Below are positions 55,661-64,000 of a stretch of 64,000 nt of DNA, piece after piece. Position numbers and translations under genes: made by a program. The DNA is taken from assembly GCA_017938315.1 (NCBI GenBank), contig JAGBBV010000030.1:62001-126000 (forward strand), written 5' to 3'. The notes beneath the pieces were generated by a model that searched no databases, was not told the origin of the DNA, and was given only the letters and a program-made list of their open reading frames with translations. Source of the DNA: Lachnospiraceae bacterium (GTDB lineage Bacteria > Bacillota > Clostridia > Lachnospirales > Lachnospiraceae). Within the stretch, counting starts at the first letter, position 1; each line of letters begins with the position of its first letter.

Positions 55661-55809
55661 CATATTCCTTTTATTTTTCATAAGGAGCACTTTGTGCCAT
55701 GTAGATGAGACCTGAAAGCGCAGGAGGGCTCATCCCGACTGTGCTTTTGTATCAGGGCTCATCGGAATGCCCGGTACAACACGCGACGAGTGAAAAATAA
55801 AAGAATATG
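55661..55809 (+). ncRNA. Structured intergenic element, copy A
   Basis: Same family as 32079-32230 (-). Closing arm: CATATTCCTTTTATTTTTCA pairs with TGAAAAATAAAAGAATATG (one bulge). Core blocks CCATGTAGATGAGAC (55697-55711) and GGCTCATCGGAATGCCCGG (from 55756) followed by TACAAC. Inner hairpins GCAC-TTT-GTGC and GCGCAG/CTGTGC replace different but also pairing bases of copy B. GATGAG can pair with CTCATC. It stands in front of uvrC, 27 bases before its ATG. Confidence 0.65.
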
Positions 55810-55835
55810 TAAAAAGATTAAGAAAGGACCTTTCT

Positions 55836-57698
55836 ATGTTTGACATTCAGGAGGAATTAAAAAAGCTCCCCAAAGAGCCGGGAGTCTATATCATGCACGA
55901 TGAAGCCGATACCATCATCTATGTGGGTAAGGCCATCAATTTGTACAATCGTGTGCGTTCCTATTTCCGCCCGAATATAGGACGTGGTCCTCAGATTGAC
56001 AAGATGGTGACACTCATAAACCGCTTTGAGTACATTGTGACGGACTCAGAGCTGGAAGCCCTTGTGCTGGAAAATAACTTAATCAAAGAACACAGCCCTA
56101 AGTATAATACACTGTTAAAGGATGATAAAACATATCCTTACATTAAAGTGACTTTAGGCGAAGAGTATCCTAGAGTACTTTTCTCCCGCAGTATGAAAAA
56201 AGATCATTCCAAATATTACGGTCCTTATACCGGCGCGGCTGCGGTGAAAGATACCATAGAATTAATAAACAAGCTTTACCAGCTCCGTACCTGTAATAAA
56301 AACTTGCCCAGGGACTGTGGAAGCGACAGGGCTTGCCTGAATTATCACATGAAGCTTTGCACTGCACCCTGTCAGGGAAACGTACCAAAAGAAGAGTATG
56401 CCCTTCGGGTAAAAAAAGCCTTGGAATTTTTGAACGGCAGCTACCAGGAGACGTTAAAAGAACTGGAACAGAAAATGAAGCAGGCCTCCGAAGATTTAGA
56501 ATTCGAGGAAGCAATCCGTTACAGGGATTTGTATAATAGCGTAAAACAGGTGGCGCTAAAACAGAAAATTACCGACAGTGACGGTGAGGATAAAGATATT
56601 ATTGCCTTGGCAAATGATGAGAACGATGCAGTGGTACAGGTATTCTTTGTCCGTGGGGGCAAATTAATCGGAAGAGAACACTTTTATATGACGCACGTAT
56701 CCCAAACACCGCGCCCGCAAATATTGCTTGATTTTGTAAAGCAATTTTATGCAGGGACACCCTTTGTTCCAAGGGAACTGATGTTACAGGAAGAAATTGA
56801 AGATATAGACGTTTTGGAAAAGTGGCTTACTGCCAGAAAGGGTGCAAGGGTATATATCCGTGTACCGAAAATCGGCTCCAAAGAAAAACTGGTTGAGCTT
56901 GCGGCAAAGAATGCAGAGCTTGTCCTAAGTCAGGATAAAGAAAGAATCCGCCGTGAAGAAGGCAGAACCATTGGTGCCGTGAAGGAAATAGCAGGACTTC
57001 TGGGACTTGAAAATGTAAACAGAATGGAAGCCTATGATATTTCCAATATCAGTGGATTTGCCAATGTAGGCTCCATGGTAGTTTACGAAAAGGGAAAACC
57101 AAAACGCAGTGACTACCGTAAATTCCGGATTAAAACCGTATCAGGACCGGATGATTATGCCTGCATGAAAGAAGTTCTTGAAAGACGCTTTTTGCATGGT
57201 ATGGAAGAACAAAAAGAACTGGCAGAAAAGGAAATGGAAAACGAATTCGGAAGCTTCACGAAATTCCCGGATCTTATTATGATGGATGGTGGCAAAGGGC
57301 AGGTGAACATTGCGCTTAATGTTTTGGATGAACTTCATTTGAACATTCCTGTCTGTGGTATGGTGAAGGACGACAATCACCGCACCAGAGGACTTTATTT
57401 TGATAATCAGGAAATACCTATTGAAAGAGACAGCGAAGGCTTTAAACTGATTACCAGAATTCAGGATGAAGCCCACCGGTTTGCCATTGAATATCACCGG
57501 TCGTTGCGAGGAAAAGCACAGGTGAAGTCAGTGCTTGATGAAATTCCCGGTGTAGGGCCTGCCAGAAGAAAAGCGCTGATGAAGCATTTCAAATCCATAG
57601 ATGAGATTAAGAATGCAAATGTGGAAACCCTGGCACAGGTGCCGGAGATTCCGAAACACATTGCGGAAGACATCTATCATTTTTTTAGAGAAAAATAA
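55836..57698 (+). CDS. uvrC: Excinuclease ABC subunit C
   Basis: Dual-incision nuclease of excision repair, 620 aa. GIY-YIG domain ([20 protein letters not shown]) at the N-terminus, UVR domain ~200-235 ([17 protein letters not shown]), RNase H-like domain with [10 protein letters not shown] and [11 protein letters not shown]-terminal helix-hairpin-helix pair ([16 protein letters not shown]). Far from uvrBA, as is common. GAAAGGACC precedes the ATG. Confidence 0.96.
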   Translation: MFDIQEELKKLPKEPGVYIMHDEADTIIYVGKAINLYNRVRSYFRPNIGRGPQIDKMVTLINRFEYIVTDSELEALVLENNLIKEHSPKYNTLLKDDKTYPYIKVTLGEEYPRVLFSRSMKKDHSKYYGPYTGAAAVKDTIELINKLYQLRTCNKNLPRDCGSDRACLNYHMKLCTAPCQGNVPKEEYALRVKKALEFLNGSYQETLKELEQKMKQASEDLEFEEAIRYRDLYNSVKQVALKQKITDSDGEDKDIIALANDENDAVVQVFFVRGGKLIGREHFYMTHVSQTPRPQILLDFVKQFYAGTPFVPRELMLQEEIEDIDVLEKWLTARKGARVYIRVPKIGSKEKLVELAAKNAELVLSQDKERIRREEGRTIGAVKEIAGLLGLENVNRMEAYDISNISGFANVGSMVVYEKGKPKRSDYRKFRIKTVSGPDDYACMKEVLERRFLHGMEEQKELAEKEMENEFGSFTKFPDLIMMDGGKGQVNIALNVLDELHLNIPVCGMVKDDNHRTRGLYFDNQEIPIERDSEGFKLITRIQDEAHRFAIEYHRSLRGKAQVKSVLDEIPGVGPARRKALMKHFKSIDEIKNANVETLAQVPEIPKHIAEDIYHFFREK

Positions 57699-57706
57699 AC
57701 AATTGA

Positions 57707-57760
57707 AAATCCGCATCGCTGGTACTGAGAAGATTTTTTAGGTATGGATGCGGATTTTTT
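57707..57760 (+). terminator. Terminator after uvrC
   Basis: AAAATCCGCATC / GATGCGGATTTT with ~28-base loop and T-run. Confidence 0.7.
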
Positions 57761-57769
57761 ATAAAAACA

Positions 57770-57800
57770 TTGACATTGACGTAGCGTCAACCTTTATCAT
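57770..57800 (+). promoter_or_regulatory. MerR-type promoter and operator
   Basis: TTGACA, a 19-base spacer and TATCAT. The spacer contains the perfect dyad TTGACG-TAG-CGTCAA (57776-57790). A too-long spacer with a dyad is the mark of promoters activated by MerR proteins through DNA bending. It drives the MerR-fusion gene itself. Confidence 0.75.
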
Positions 57801-57821
57801 AGAAAAAAGGATGTAAGAAAC

Positions 57822-59000
57822 ATGAAGGATATGTACACGGCAGGACAACTTGCAGAATTGGCAGGTATTTCATCGAGAACAGTTCGTTATTATGACCAAA
57901 AAGGATTGTTGAAACCTATTGCACATTCGGAGGGAGGATACCGTCTCTACGATACCGGCTCTTTGGCACAACTACAGAAAATAAAGATGCTTCAATTTGC
58001 AGGCTTAACCCTGGAAGAAATAGGACGCATTGTAACGGGAACAGATGACGTAAATATTTCTGATATACTTTGGGACAGAAAGCTAATGCTGGAGCAACAG
58101 CGTAACAGGATGAACCGCATGATAGATTCTTTGGATAATGTCATTTTTGCATGTAAGGATATTCAAGATGAATCCGAAAATAAGAAAAAGGCTTTCGAGA
58201 TTTTGAAGCTGATAAACATGGAGTTGTCCTATGATAAAATGTTTCTCATGTATGAATCATATTCTGCGAACCAGCAGAAATGGCATCCATGGGTTTTTGA
58301 ACAAATGCATCTTTTCCCGGGAGCCAATGTGCTTGATATGGGAAGTGGGTATGGTCTTGTGTGGATTCGTAACTGGACAATGATTCCGGAGAACGCCCAA
58401 ATTACTGTAGTGGACAAACTGCACACGGGAATGGATTTTTTGGAACGGTTTTATGAAGAGAATCAAAAACTTCTTCGTAAAAATGTAAAGTTTATTTTTC
58501 TGCGACAGGATTTGGAAAAGGATTTTGTGTTTGCAGAAAAGTATGACCGCATTGTGGCCAATCATTTGTGGAAATTCATTGATGATGAGGAGAAATTGAT
58601 GAAAAAAGCAAAGCAGGCATTGACCGTAGATGGGCTTTTGATATCCACCTTAAGTTCTTATGGATTAGGGGAGCGGGTAAATAAGCTGTTTGATGTATTG
58701 AATTTGCCTGTTGATTTTAACGATGAAGTTATTCGGGAAACGAGGGAACGAGAGCGGATAGTTGGGAATTTGCAATCAGTGTTTTCCGGTGTGAAAGAGC
58801 AGGCGTTTGAAAACAAGCTGGTGGGAATAAATGATGCCAAGGTAATCATGCAATGCATAGAGAACAAATTCCCGGGTAAATATGAAAAGCAGGCACCATT
58901 GTGGAAAGAATGCACGCAGAAATTAAATCGATATTTTGAAGAATGCGGCGCGATTGAAATATCTAACTTTACATCCTTATATCAGTGTAGGAAGGTGTAG
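57822..59000 (+). CDS. MerR family regulator fused to a methyltransferase
   Basis: 392 aa. N-terminal MerR winged helix (YTAGQLAELAGISSRTVRYY) and dimer helix to ~120, then a Rossmann-fold SAM methyltransferase (motif I NVLDMGSGYGLV at ~168, motif ITVVDKL). Such fusions may sense and methylate a small molecule. The promoter upstream suggests self-control. The next gene starts three bases after its stop, so they form an operon. Confidence 0.88.
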   Translation: MKDMYTAGQLAELAGISSRTVRYYDQKGLLKPIAHSEGGYRLYDTGSLAQLQKIKMLQFAGLTLEEIGRIVTGTDDVNISDILWDRKLMLEQQRNRMNRMIDSLDNVIFACKDIQDESENKKKAFEILKLINMELSYDKMFLMYESYSANQQKWHPWVFEQMHLFPGANVLDMGSGYGLVWIRNWTMIPENAQITVVDKLHTGMDFLERFYEENQKLLRKNVKFIFLRQDLEKDFVFAEKYDRIVANHLWKFIDDEEKLMKKAKQALTVDGLLISTLSSYGLGERVNKLFDVLNLPVDFNDEVIRETRERERIVGNLQSVFSGVKEQAFENKLVGINDAKVIMQCIENKFPGKYEKQAPLWKECTQKLNRYFEECGAIEISNFTSLYQCRKV

Positions 59001-59003
59001 AAA

Positions 59004-59864
59004 ATGAATATTGCGGTTTTATCAGACATCCATGGAAATCATGTGGCGTTTGAAAGTTGTTTAGAGTTTTTAGAGAAAAAAGAAATTGATGCGTTTATTT
59101 TGCTCGGAGATTATGTTGGTGAGTTTCCGCATACGGAAATTACGATGGACCTGATTTACGAACTGAAAAAGAGATATCCTTGTTATATTATCAGAGGAAA
59201 CAAAGAAGAGTATCAATTGGGTGGTCTCGGAAATGATAACTTGAACTGGAACGAGTATCCGAGTACTATCGGAATGATCCGCTATGCGGCAAGGCATACC
59301 AGAGAAAAAGACTTGGCATTTTTTGCTTCTTTACCTATTACAATGAGGGTGGAACTTCCGGATATGCCGCCGCTAAGAATTTGCCACGGCTCACCCAGAA
59401 AAGTAAAAGAGGATATCAGACCGGGATGTGAAATTAATAAGGAAATGTTTGCAGAAATTGAGGAAAAATACATCCTTTCCGGTCATACGCACAGAGTAAC
59501 TAACATGGAAGAACACGGAAAAATAGTATGGAATCCCGGATCTGTAGGTGTTGCGTTGGACGGAAGTTCTAAAGCACAATTCATGATTCTTCATGGAGTG
59601 GCAGGAAAGTGGGAACCGGATTTTTTTGCAGTTGCCTATGATACAGATAAAGTGATACAGGAAATGAAAGATGAGAATCTTTATGAACTGGCTCCTTGCT
59701 GGACGAAGGTATCTGAAAGTTTGCTAAAGGGCGGTAGTGTTTCGCATGGCCATGTGTTATTCCGAGCGATGGAATTATGCTATGAGGAAATCGGCAGATG
59801 TAACTGGCCGGAGGTTCCGGAAAAATATTGGCAACAGGCATGCAGGGAGATGTTGGGAGAATAA
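59004..59864 (+). CDS. Calcineurin-like metallophosphoesterase (YfcE-type)
   Basis: 286 aa. Metal-binding motifs in order: SDIHGNH, GDYVGE, RGNKEE, HGSPR and GHTHR, all present, so probably active as a two-metal phosphodiesterase or phosphatase. The C-terminal ~80 residues are extra and not recognised. Cotranscribed with the MerR-methyltransferase. Confidence 0.87.
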   Translation: MNIAVLSDIHGNHVAFESCLEFLEKKEIDAFILLGDYVGEFPHTEITMDLIYELKKRYPCYIIRGNKEEYQLGGLGNDNLNWNEYPSTIGMIRYAARHTREKDLAFFASLPITMRVELPDMPPLRICHGSPRKVKEDIRPGCEINKEMFAEIEEKYILSGHTHRVTNMEEHGKIVWNPGSVGVALDGSSKAQFMILHGVAGKWEPDFFAVAYDTDKVIQEMKDENLYELAPCWTKVSESLLKGGSVSHGHVLFRAMELCYEEIGRCNWPEVPEKYWQQACREMLGE

Positions 59865-59876
59865 AGGGATATTTAT

Positions 59877-59909
59877 AACCTCGGTAATATGTAAGACGTT
59901 ACCGAGGTT
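59877..59909 (+). terminator. Likely terminator after phosphoesterase gene
   Basis: Perfect 11-bp stem AACCTCGGTAA / TTACCGAGGTT with 11-base loop; the following T-tract is weak (CATTATTTATATT). Confidence 0.5.
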
Positions 59910-59934
59910 CATTATTTATATTGAAATAATTTGA

Positions 59935-59963
59935 TTGATTGAATGCTATAAAAGTTATATAAT
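59935..59963 (+). promoter_or_regulatory. Promoter for small HTH gene
   Basis: TTGATT, 17 bases, TATAAT. Confidence 0.6.
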
Positions 59964-59993
59964 TAATTTATGCAATGCATAAAGAGGTGGATT

Positions 59994-60206
59994 ATGGAAG
60001 CAAGAGAAGAACTGAGAAAACTAAGAGAAAGCACTGGGATGAATCGAAAAGAATTTTGTGAGTATTTTGAGATTCCTTATATGACTGAAACTGATTGGGA
60101 ATTAGGACATAGAAGGATTCCACAATACCTTTTGCACTTAATAGAATATAAAATTTGCATTGAACAATTGGCAGATAAGCATAAAAAAGAAACAATGGAT
60201 GATTAG
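59994..60206 (+). CDS. Small helix-turn-helix protein
   Basis: 70 aa. ELRKLRESTGMNRKEFCEYF and EIPYMTETDWELGHRRIPQY form an XRE/Cro-like HTH, minimal in size. Upstream partner of the KilA-N gene; may repress the pair. Start at 59994 follows AGAGGTGG. Confidence 0.75.
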   Translation: MEAREELRKLRESTGMNRKEFCEYFEIPYMTETDWELGHRRIPQYLLHLIEYKICIEQLADKHKKETMDD

Positions 60207-60208
60207 TA

Positions 60209-60235
60209 AATTATGTGACAACCTGTTACGTAATT
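60209..60235 (+). promoter_or_regulatory. Dyad operator before KilA-N gene
   Basis: AATTATGTGACA-ACC-TGTTACGTAATT: 12-base arms with two mismatches, overlapping the region just before the ribosome site AGGAGG. A binding site for the HTH protein or the KilA-N protein is plausible. Confidence 0.5.
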
Positions 60236-60248
60236 AGGAGGAGGTCTC

Positions 60249-61103
60249 ATGGGTAATAAAAAGAATACAATAATTATGGTACAGGGTATACCAATAACTG
60301 TTTCAGGGTCAGATATGGATGGATATATTAGTATTACGGATATAGCGGCAGCAAAAGGTGGTAATTCAAGAGCGGCTGATGTGGTGAAAAATTGGATGAG
60401 AAACAGAGTGACACTTGAATTTTTGGGAACGTGGGAGCAAATATATAATCCTGATTTTAAAGTAGTCGAATTCGACCACTTTAAAAGTGAAGCTGGTTTA
60501 CATACATTTGTATTAAGTGTTTCGGAGTGGATAGAAAGTACGAATGCCAAAGGGCTATATGTAAAGAGAGGAAGATATGGTGGTACTTATGCTCACAAGG
60601 ATATTGCGTTTGAGTTTGCATCAGCAATTAGTCCCGTATTTAAACTGTATTTAATTAAGGAATTTCAAAGGCTTAAACAAGAAGAAAATAATCAGAAAAA
60701 AATAGAATGGGATGCTAAAAGATTTTTGTCTAAAAACAATTACTTAATACAAACAGATGCAATTAAGAATTATATCATTCCGAAAGGGGATTATATGACA
60801 AGGGTTGAGTGGCTTGCCTATGCAGAAGAAGCAGATATATTAAATGTTGTATTGTTTGGCTTTACAGCTAAAGCATGGAGAGATGCGAATCCCGAATTGG
60901 CAAAAAAATATAATGTAAGAGATTATGCTACAATTAACGAATTGACAGTTTTGTCAAATTTGGAAACTCACAATGCACAGATGATTCGTGAAGGGAAAAG
61001 TAAGATAGAAAGGTTTAATGCATTGAAAGAAATTGCAAAGTATCAGCTGGATATCTTGCATTCGGCTGAAAGATTACGATTAGAGAATGCGCCATCTAAC
61101 TAA
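60249..61103 (+). CDS. KilA-N domain protein
   Basis: 284 aa. KilA-N DNA-binding domain ~10-130 (GYISITDIAAAKGGNSRAAD, KGLYVKRGRYGGTYAHKDIA), C-terminal part coiled and Glu/Lys-rich. Found in phages and mobile elements; here with a small HTH and no integrase or phage genes near, it looks like a stray accessory pair placed between housekeeping blocks. Confidence 0.85.
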   Translation: MGNKKNTIIMVQGIPITVSGSDMDGYISITDIAAAKGGNSRAADVVKNWMRNRVTLEFLGTWEQIYNPDFKVVEFDHFKSEAGLHTFVLSVSEWIESTNAKGLYVKRGRYGGTYAHKDIAFEFASAISPVFKLYLIKEFQRLKQEENNQKKIEWDAKRFLSKNNYLIQTDAIKNYIIPKGDYMTRVEWLAYAEEADILNVVLFGFTAKAWRDANPELAKKYNVRDYATINELTVLSNLETHNAQMIREGKSKIERFNALKEIAKYQLDILHSAERLRLENAPSN

Positions 61104-61206
61104 ATAATGATTGGCGGATGTCTATTGAGATTGCACGCCGGGTATGCTACAATAATTATGTATGTGTACCAAACTTACAGACTATAAGAAAGGTATGGAA
61201 ATTACT

Positions 61207-62151
61207 ATGGCAAGCGTAAAACTAGAGAACATCATCGAAAAAATGAAATTGGAAAATTTAACCCCCCAGCTGGACATCTCCAAGATTAAAATTATCCAGC
61301 CGGATATTAACAGACCGGCGCTTCAGCTGGCAGGATATTTTGAGCATTTTGAAGCTACCAGATTGCAGATTATCGGTTTTGTGGAATACACTTATCTTCA
61401 GGGACTTCCTGAAGCAAGAAAAAAAGAAATCTATACCAGATTATTATCCTGTGATATTCCGGCAATTGTATTCTGCCGGGAATTACAGCCTGATGAATTG
61501 TTTATTGAAATTGCACTAGAACGGGAAGTTCCTGTGCTCATTACCAAAAAAGCTACCTCTGCATTTATGGCAGAAATTATCAGATGGCTGAATGTAAAAC
61601 TTGCCCCTTGCATTTCTGTGCATGGTGTTTTGGTTGACGTATTCGGCGAGGGCGTGCTGATTACCGGTGAAAGCGGAATCGGTAAATCAGAAGCAGCACT
61701 GGAGCTTATTAAGCGTGGACACCGTCTTGTAACCGATGACGCTGTAGAAATCCGAAAAGTAAGCGACGATACACTTGTAGGTTCTGCGCCTGATATTACC
61801 AAGCATTTTATTGAACTTAGAGGTATCGGAATCGTTGACGTAAAGACCTTATTTGGTGTATCCAGCGTTAAAGATACCCAGAACATTGACCTGGTTATCA
61901 GATTGGAAGAGTGGAATAAAGAAAAAGAATATGACAGACTGGGTCTGGAAGAAGAATATACAGAGTACCTTGGCAATAAAGTGGTATGCCACAATATTCC
62001 TATCCGTCCCGGACGTAACCTTGCAGTTATCTGTGAATCTGCAGCGATTAACCACCGTCAGAAGAAGATGGGTTACAATGCGGCACAGGAACTTTACAGA
62101 CGTGTGCAGGAATCTCTTGCAAGAAGAAGAGAAGATGAGGAAGACGAATAA
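61207..62151 (+). CDS. hprK: HPr kinase/phosphorylase
   Basis: Phosphorylates and dephosphorylates HPr at its Ser for carbon catabolite control, 314 aa. Walker A GESGIGKS at ~155, following HPrK motif RGHRLVTDDAVEI, and ELRGIGIVDVKTLFG. Ser-46-type HPr is encoded at 25259. Start chosen at the ATG giving MASVKLEN; upstream ATGs in frame have no better ribosome site. Confidence 0.93.
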   Translation: MASVKLENIIEKMKLENLTPQLDISKIKIIQPDINRPALQLAGYFEHFEATRLQIIGFVEYTYLQGLPEARKKEIYTRLLSCDIPAIVFCRELQPDELFIEIALEREVPVLITKKATSAFMAEIIRWLNVKLAPCISVHGVLVDVFGEGVLITGESGIGKSEAALELIKRGHRLVTDDAVEIRKVSDDTLVGSAPDITKHFIELRGIGIVDVKTLFGVSSVKDTQNIDLVIRLEEWNKEKEYDRLGLEEEYTEYLGNKVVCHNIPIRPGRNLAVICESAAINHRQKKMGYNAAQELYRRVQESLARRREDEEDE

Positions 62152-62187
62152 AAGCTTCTATATAAATAATAATAGTAGGTGAAAGAT

Positions 62188-63126
62188 ATGAAAAAATATG
62201 TATTTGGGGTAGATATCGGTGGAACTACCGTAAAACTTGGATTGTTTGACACAGACGGAAACGTTCTTGATAAATGGGAAATTCCCACCAGAACAGAAAA
62301 CGACGGCTCACAGATTCTGCCTGATATCGCAGCAAGTATTCAGGAAAAGATGAAACAAATTGACAATGATGCCGTTATCGGTGTGGGCGTAGGAGCTCCC
62401 GGTCCTGTTGACGCAGAAGGCATGGTGCACAGAGCCGTAAATTTGGGTTGGGGTACTTTCAGTATTAAAGATACCTTGGAAGATTTGTTAAATATGCCTG
62501 TTATGGCAGGTAATGATGCCAACGTGGCAGCCCTTGGAGAAATGTGGATGGGTGGTGGCCGCGGTTATAAGGATTTGGTAGTGGTAACCCTGGGAACCGG
62601 CGTTGGTGGTGGTATCATTATTAACGGTAAGATGCTCACAGGAGCAATCGGTGCCGGCGGTGAAATCGGACATATCCATCTGGATGATAATGAGACAGAG
62701 GTTTGCGGTTGCGGAAACAAAGGATGCCTGGAGCAATATGCATCTGCAACCGGAATTACCAGACTGGCAAACAGAATGCTCTCTTCCTGTAGTGATGCAA
62801 GTATGCTCCGAGACGGCGAAGTATCTGCAAAAGCAGTATTTGACGCAGTGAAAGCAGGAGACGCTCTTGCGATTAAGATTGCAGAGCAGTTCGGGGAATA
62901 TTTAGGAAAAGGATTATCCTGCGTGGCAGGTGTTGTAAATCCGGAAGCCTTTGTTATCGGCGGTGGTGTATCGAAAGCAGGAGAAATTCTCATGGATTAC
63001 ATCAAACCTCATTATGAGAAAAATGTATTCCACGGAAGCCGTGATGCTAAATTCGTACTTGCGACTCTTGGAAATGACGCAGGAATTTACGGCTCAGCCA
63101 AATTAATTCTCGACAAAGAAAACTAA
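62188..63126 (+). CDS. ROK family glucokinase
   Basis: 312 aa. ATP-binding GVDIGGTTVKLGLFD, sugar-binding GNDANVAALGE, ROK zinc motif CGCGNKGCLEQYAS. Phosphorylates glucose from non-PTS uptake. It follows hprK by 36 bases, a sensible carbon-control pairing. AGGTGA precedes the ATG. Confidence 0.92.
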   Translation: MKKYVFGVDIGGTTVKLGLFDTDGNVLDKWEIPTRTENDGSQILPDIAASIQEKMKQIDNDAVIGVGVGAPGPVDAEGMVHRAVNLGWGTFSIKDTLEDLLNMPVMAGNDANVAALGEMWMGGGRGYKDLVVVTLGTGVGGGIIINGKMLTGAIGAGGEIGHIHLDDNETEVCGCGNKGCLEQYASATGITRLANRMLSSCSDASMLRDGEVSAKAVFDAVKAGDALAIKIAEQFGEYLGKGLSCVAGVVNPEAFVIGGGVSKAGEILMDYIKPHYEKNVFHGSRDAKFVLATLGNDAGIYGSAKLILDKEN

Positions 63127-63209
63127 AATAAAAAGACCGGTGCTGCAGAAGAAAGAACTCTTCTGTAGCATCCGGAATAAAATAACAAAAAGAACAGCAG
63201 GTGTAAGAA

Positions 63210-64000
63210 GTGCAAGAAGTAAGTGCAGCAGTTTTGGAAATGATAAGAGCCCATGTGCCGGCGGAAGATATTCTGGAATATGAGCCCATGAGTATGCATA
63301 CTACTTTCCGTGTGGGAGGTAATGCTCTTTGCCTTGTAAAAATAAGCAGTGAGCAGCAACTTTTTAAACTAATCCCTTATTTTAATCAGGTAGAAATTCC
63401 ATATTTTATTTTAGGAAACGGCAGTAATCTGTTGGTAGGTGACAGAGGATATGCCGGTATTATTTTGCAATTAAAAGAAAAGTTTGCAAGCATAGAATGT
63501 GATGGGGAAAGGATATGTGCCAAAGCGGGAGCACTGATGTCACAGGTGGCACAGCAAGCTATGGAAAATTCCCTGGAGGGTATGGCCTTTGCATCCGGAA
63601 TTCCCGGAACCATCGGCGGTGGCGTGATGATGAACGCCGGAGCCTATGGCGGTGAGATGAAAAATATCGTTGAGAATGTCAAAGTCATGGACGAAAATGG
63701 GGAAATCCTCATTCTTGATAATGAAACCATGGAGTTTGGCTATCGTAGTAGTATCATCAAAAACCGTAAGTTTATCGTATTAGAAGTGACACTGAAATTA
63801 AAAAAAGGAAATAAAGAAGAAATCCGTAAAGAAATGGAAGAACTGGCGGCAAAGAGAAGGGAAAAGCAACCTTTAAATTATCCCAGTGCGGGAAGTACCT
63901 TCAAAAGACCGGAAGGATATTTTGCCGGAAAGCTGGTTATGGATGCAGGGCTTCGGGGATTTTCAATCGGCGGTGCAGGAGTTTCTGAAAAACATTGCGG
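63210..64000 (+). CDS. murB: UDP-N-acetylenolpyruvoylglucosamine reductase (3' end outside window)
   Basis: FAD enzyme of peptidoglycan precursor synthesis, 263 residues visible. MSMHTTFRVGG, FILGNGSNLLVGD, SGIPGTIGGGVMMNAGAYGG, YPSAGSTFKRP; type II MurB. The start is GTG after AGGTG. A strong hairpin without a T-run (63137-63176) lies between it and the glucokinase gene. Confidence 0.93.
   Translation, partial: MQEVSAAVLEMIRAHVPAEDILEYEPMSMHTTFRVGGNALCLVKISSEQQLFKLIPYFNQVEIPYFILGNGSNLLVGDRGYAGIILQLKEKFASIECDGERICAKAGALMSQVAQQAMENSLEGMAFASGIPGTIGGGVMMNAGAYGGEMKNIVENVKVMDENGEILILDNETMEFGYRSSIIKNRKFIVLEVTLKLKKGNKEEIRKEMEELAAKRREKQPLNYPSAGSTFKRPEGYFAGKLVMDAGLRGFSIGGAGVSEKHC

Noticed and set aside
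63137..63176. Strong hairpin after glucokinase as terminator
   Set aside because: No T-run follows; could equally be an mRNA-processing hairpin before murB.

Overview
The window looks like the chromosome of a low- to medium-GC, flagellated Gram-positive anaerobe of the Clostridia, most likely family Lachnospiraceae (genus not determined). The basis is the gene set and order (FtsEX with a PcsB-like hydrolase, CdaA-CdaR-GlmM, HPr and HPr kinase, FlhO/FlhP-type rod genes beside MreB, TIGR03826/YvyF beside ComF, DUF3048 lipoprotein) and strong purine-rich Shine-Dalgarno sites. No rRNA, tRNA, CRISPR array or complete insertion sequence was seen.

Left part (1-33.2 kb) is mostly housekeeping on the + strand: CPBP protease, YjfB (-), a CdaR/PucR-type regulator leading into ftsE-ftsX-PcsB-like-S41 protease, uvrB-uvrA, an EAL protein with degenerate GGDEF domain, mreB/mbl with rod proteins, recD2, comF, YvyF-like, two membrane proteins, then cdaA-cdaR-glmM and HPr. 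After a bidirectional terminator come a DUF3048 lipoprotein (-), a dTDP-rhamnose reductase, a divergent-PAP2 protein, an AraC regulator (-) and GDP-fucose synthesis (gmd, a large polytopic membrane protein, fcl).

Central accessory region (33.2-49.4 kb) is AT-rich and is the most unusual part. Two divergent copies of an Rpn/PD-(D/E)XK nuclease gene each sit behind a string of small hairpins whose sequence differs but whose stems are preserved. Each is followed by a near-identical terminator and then by a motif TGCAACCTTTT-N12-GGTAT, which resembles an ECF sigma promoter and heads a run of genes. Together the two runs hold 20 consecutive genes for small proteins, nearly all with a basic N-terminus, a membrane anchor and a short outside domain. 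Several are recent paralogues (165-166 aa x3, 220 aa x2, 230-241 aa x2), and cassette edges are marked by direct repeats and gene fragments. One member resembles NTF2-fold immunity proteins, so an orphan immunity array is a reasonable hypothesis, but no toxin is in the window. The same motif precedes a lipoprotein gene directly upstream of an ECF sigma/anti-sigma/transglutaminase operon.

Right part (49.4-64 kb): ECF sigma operon, ftsH, uvrC, a MerR-methyltransferase fusion with a classic 19-bp-spacer MerR promoter, a metallophosphoesterase, a small HTH plus KilA-N gene pair (mobile-element remnant), then hprK, a ROK glucokinase and the start of murB. uvrB-uvrA and uvrC, HPr and HPr kinase, and CdaA with cell-wall genes give the window a repair, carbon-control and envelope theme.

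Two intergenic regions (32079-32230 on - and 55661-55809 on +) carry the same ~150-nt structured element, with conserved core blocks and completely different but self-complementary closing arms; this looks like an undescribed or unrecognised RNA or palindromic repeat family.
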